From the NCBI RefSeq assembly GCF_000473365.1, contig NZ_KI421517.1:1013363-1077362 (forward strand): 64,000 nucleotides of DNA, in the 5' to 3' direction. Both the position numbers and the translations under genes were made by a program. The stretch's first letter is position 1; every line of letters begins with the position of its first letter. The notes under the pieces were generated by a model, which did not search any database, was not told the origin of the DNA, and saw only the letters and a list, made by a program, of their open reading frames with translations. Of the stretch, positions 63,887 to 64,000 are shown piece after piece. The stretch is from Adhaeribacter aquaticus DSM 16391 (lineage in GTDB: Bacteria > Bacteroidota > Bacteroidia > Cytophagales > Hymenobacteraceae).

Positions 63887-64000
63887 TTACCTACGTACGG
63901 GTACCCAATTTCGAGTTGCGCGCTCACGAGTATGCTCTCCCTATACGGGCTAATATTCCAATCCCACAAGTCAGGAACAACCCGACTGACTGGTAATATA
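63868..64000 (-). CDS. Possible C-terminal fragment of an unidentified protein
   Basis: The minus strand is open from the window edge to a TAA at 63868-63870. It reads VVPDLWDWNISPYRESI, then LVSAQLEIGYPYVGNDHLSP. The composition looks protein-like, but only 44 codons are visible and no family was recognised. It would converge on the helicase gene. The right arm of the 12-bp inverted repeat lies within its last codons. Confidence 0.35.
   Translation of the reverse strand, partial: ILPVSRVVPDLWDWNISPYRESILVSAQLEIGYPYVGNDHLSP

Noticed and set aside
63948-63975. ATTCCAATC near the right edge resembling the tRNA-Phe T-arm end
   Set aside because: Only nine bases match and the rest of the tRNA 3' end is absent, so it is not a credible attachment repeat.
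1-64000. CRISPR array, rRNA operon or phage structural cluster
   Set aside because: No regularly spaced repeats, no rRNA-like sequence and no capsid, portal or terminase genes were seen. The single S74-domain gene is the secreted type and is broken.

Overview
The window looks like a chromosomal segment of a Cytophagales bacterium (Bacteroidota), most likely of the Hymenobacteraceae type (Adhaeribacter/Pontibacter-like). This placement is inferred from gene content and was not tested by a search. The signs are a SusC/SusD pair, a type IX secretion C-terminal sorting domain, a PorE-like OmpA lipoprotein, DUF4293, DUF4476 and DUF5597 families, few Shine-Dalgarno sequences, and repeated TAnnTTTG -7 promoter boxes.

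Layout. 1-1632: the N-terminus of a Tat-exported enolase-superfamily protein and a sensor histidine kinase, both on the minus strand. 2092-9767: a ROK regulator followed by SusC, SusD and a TIG-domain surface glycan-binding lipoprotein. This is a glycan-uptake locus with no enzyme attached, and an intact IS3-family element (9950-11227, TTGG target duplication) sits just downstream. 11575-19067: hemA, a broken S74 tail-chaperone gene, a PAS-only protein, a CZB-like protein without zinc ligands, an ArsR regulator, anmK, an MscS channel and a bestrophin-like channel. 19160-27804: an AsmA-like protein, tRNA-Val, a decayed stretch, a sterol desaturase-type hydroxylase with a rhodanese, and a class A PBP with a highly charged tail next to a secreted protein that has a similar charged stretch. 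28228-34824: chrA with a DUF1259 protein, small regulators and a T9SS cargo protein. 34897-39587: a vanadium haloperoxidase and a large ASPIC/UnbV repeat lipoprotein that overlap by one base.

40077-47566 carries housekeeping and envelope genes (LuxR-type regulator, GyrI-like protein, ABC exporter, truA, DUF4293, DUF4476, purM). 47895-54743 is a second carbohydrate cluster: a NagX-like acetyltransferase, a GH20 hexosaminidase, a GH35-like DUF5597 glycosidase and a CBM9-like protein. 54911-61103 holds the PorE-like protein, a small conserved protein and two iron-sulfur subunits of a probable respiratory oxidoreductase that are split by a Kelch lipoprotein gene.

The right end (61247-64000) starts with tRNA-Phe. 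It continues with what looks like a mobile element: decayed reading frames, a helicase-like protein whose P-loop lacks the usual lysine, a perfect inverted repeat and a possible partial gene. This is the least ordinary part of the window. No CRISPR array, rRNA or recognised defence island was seen.
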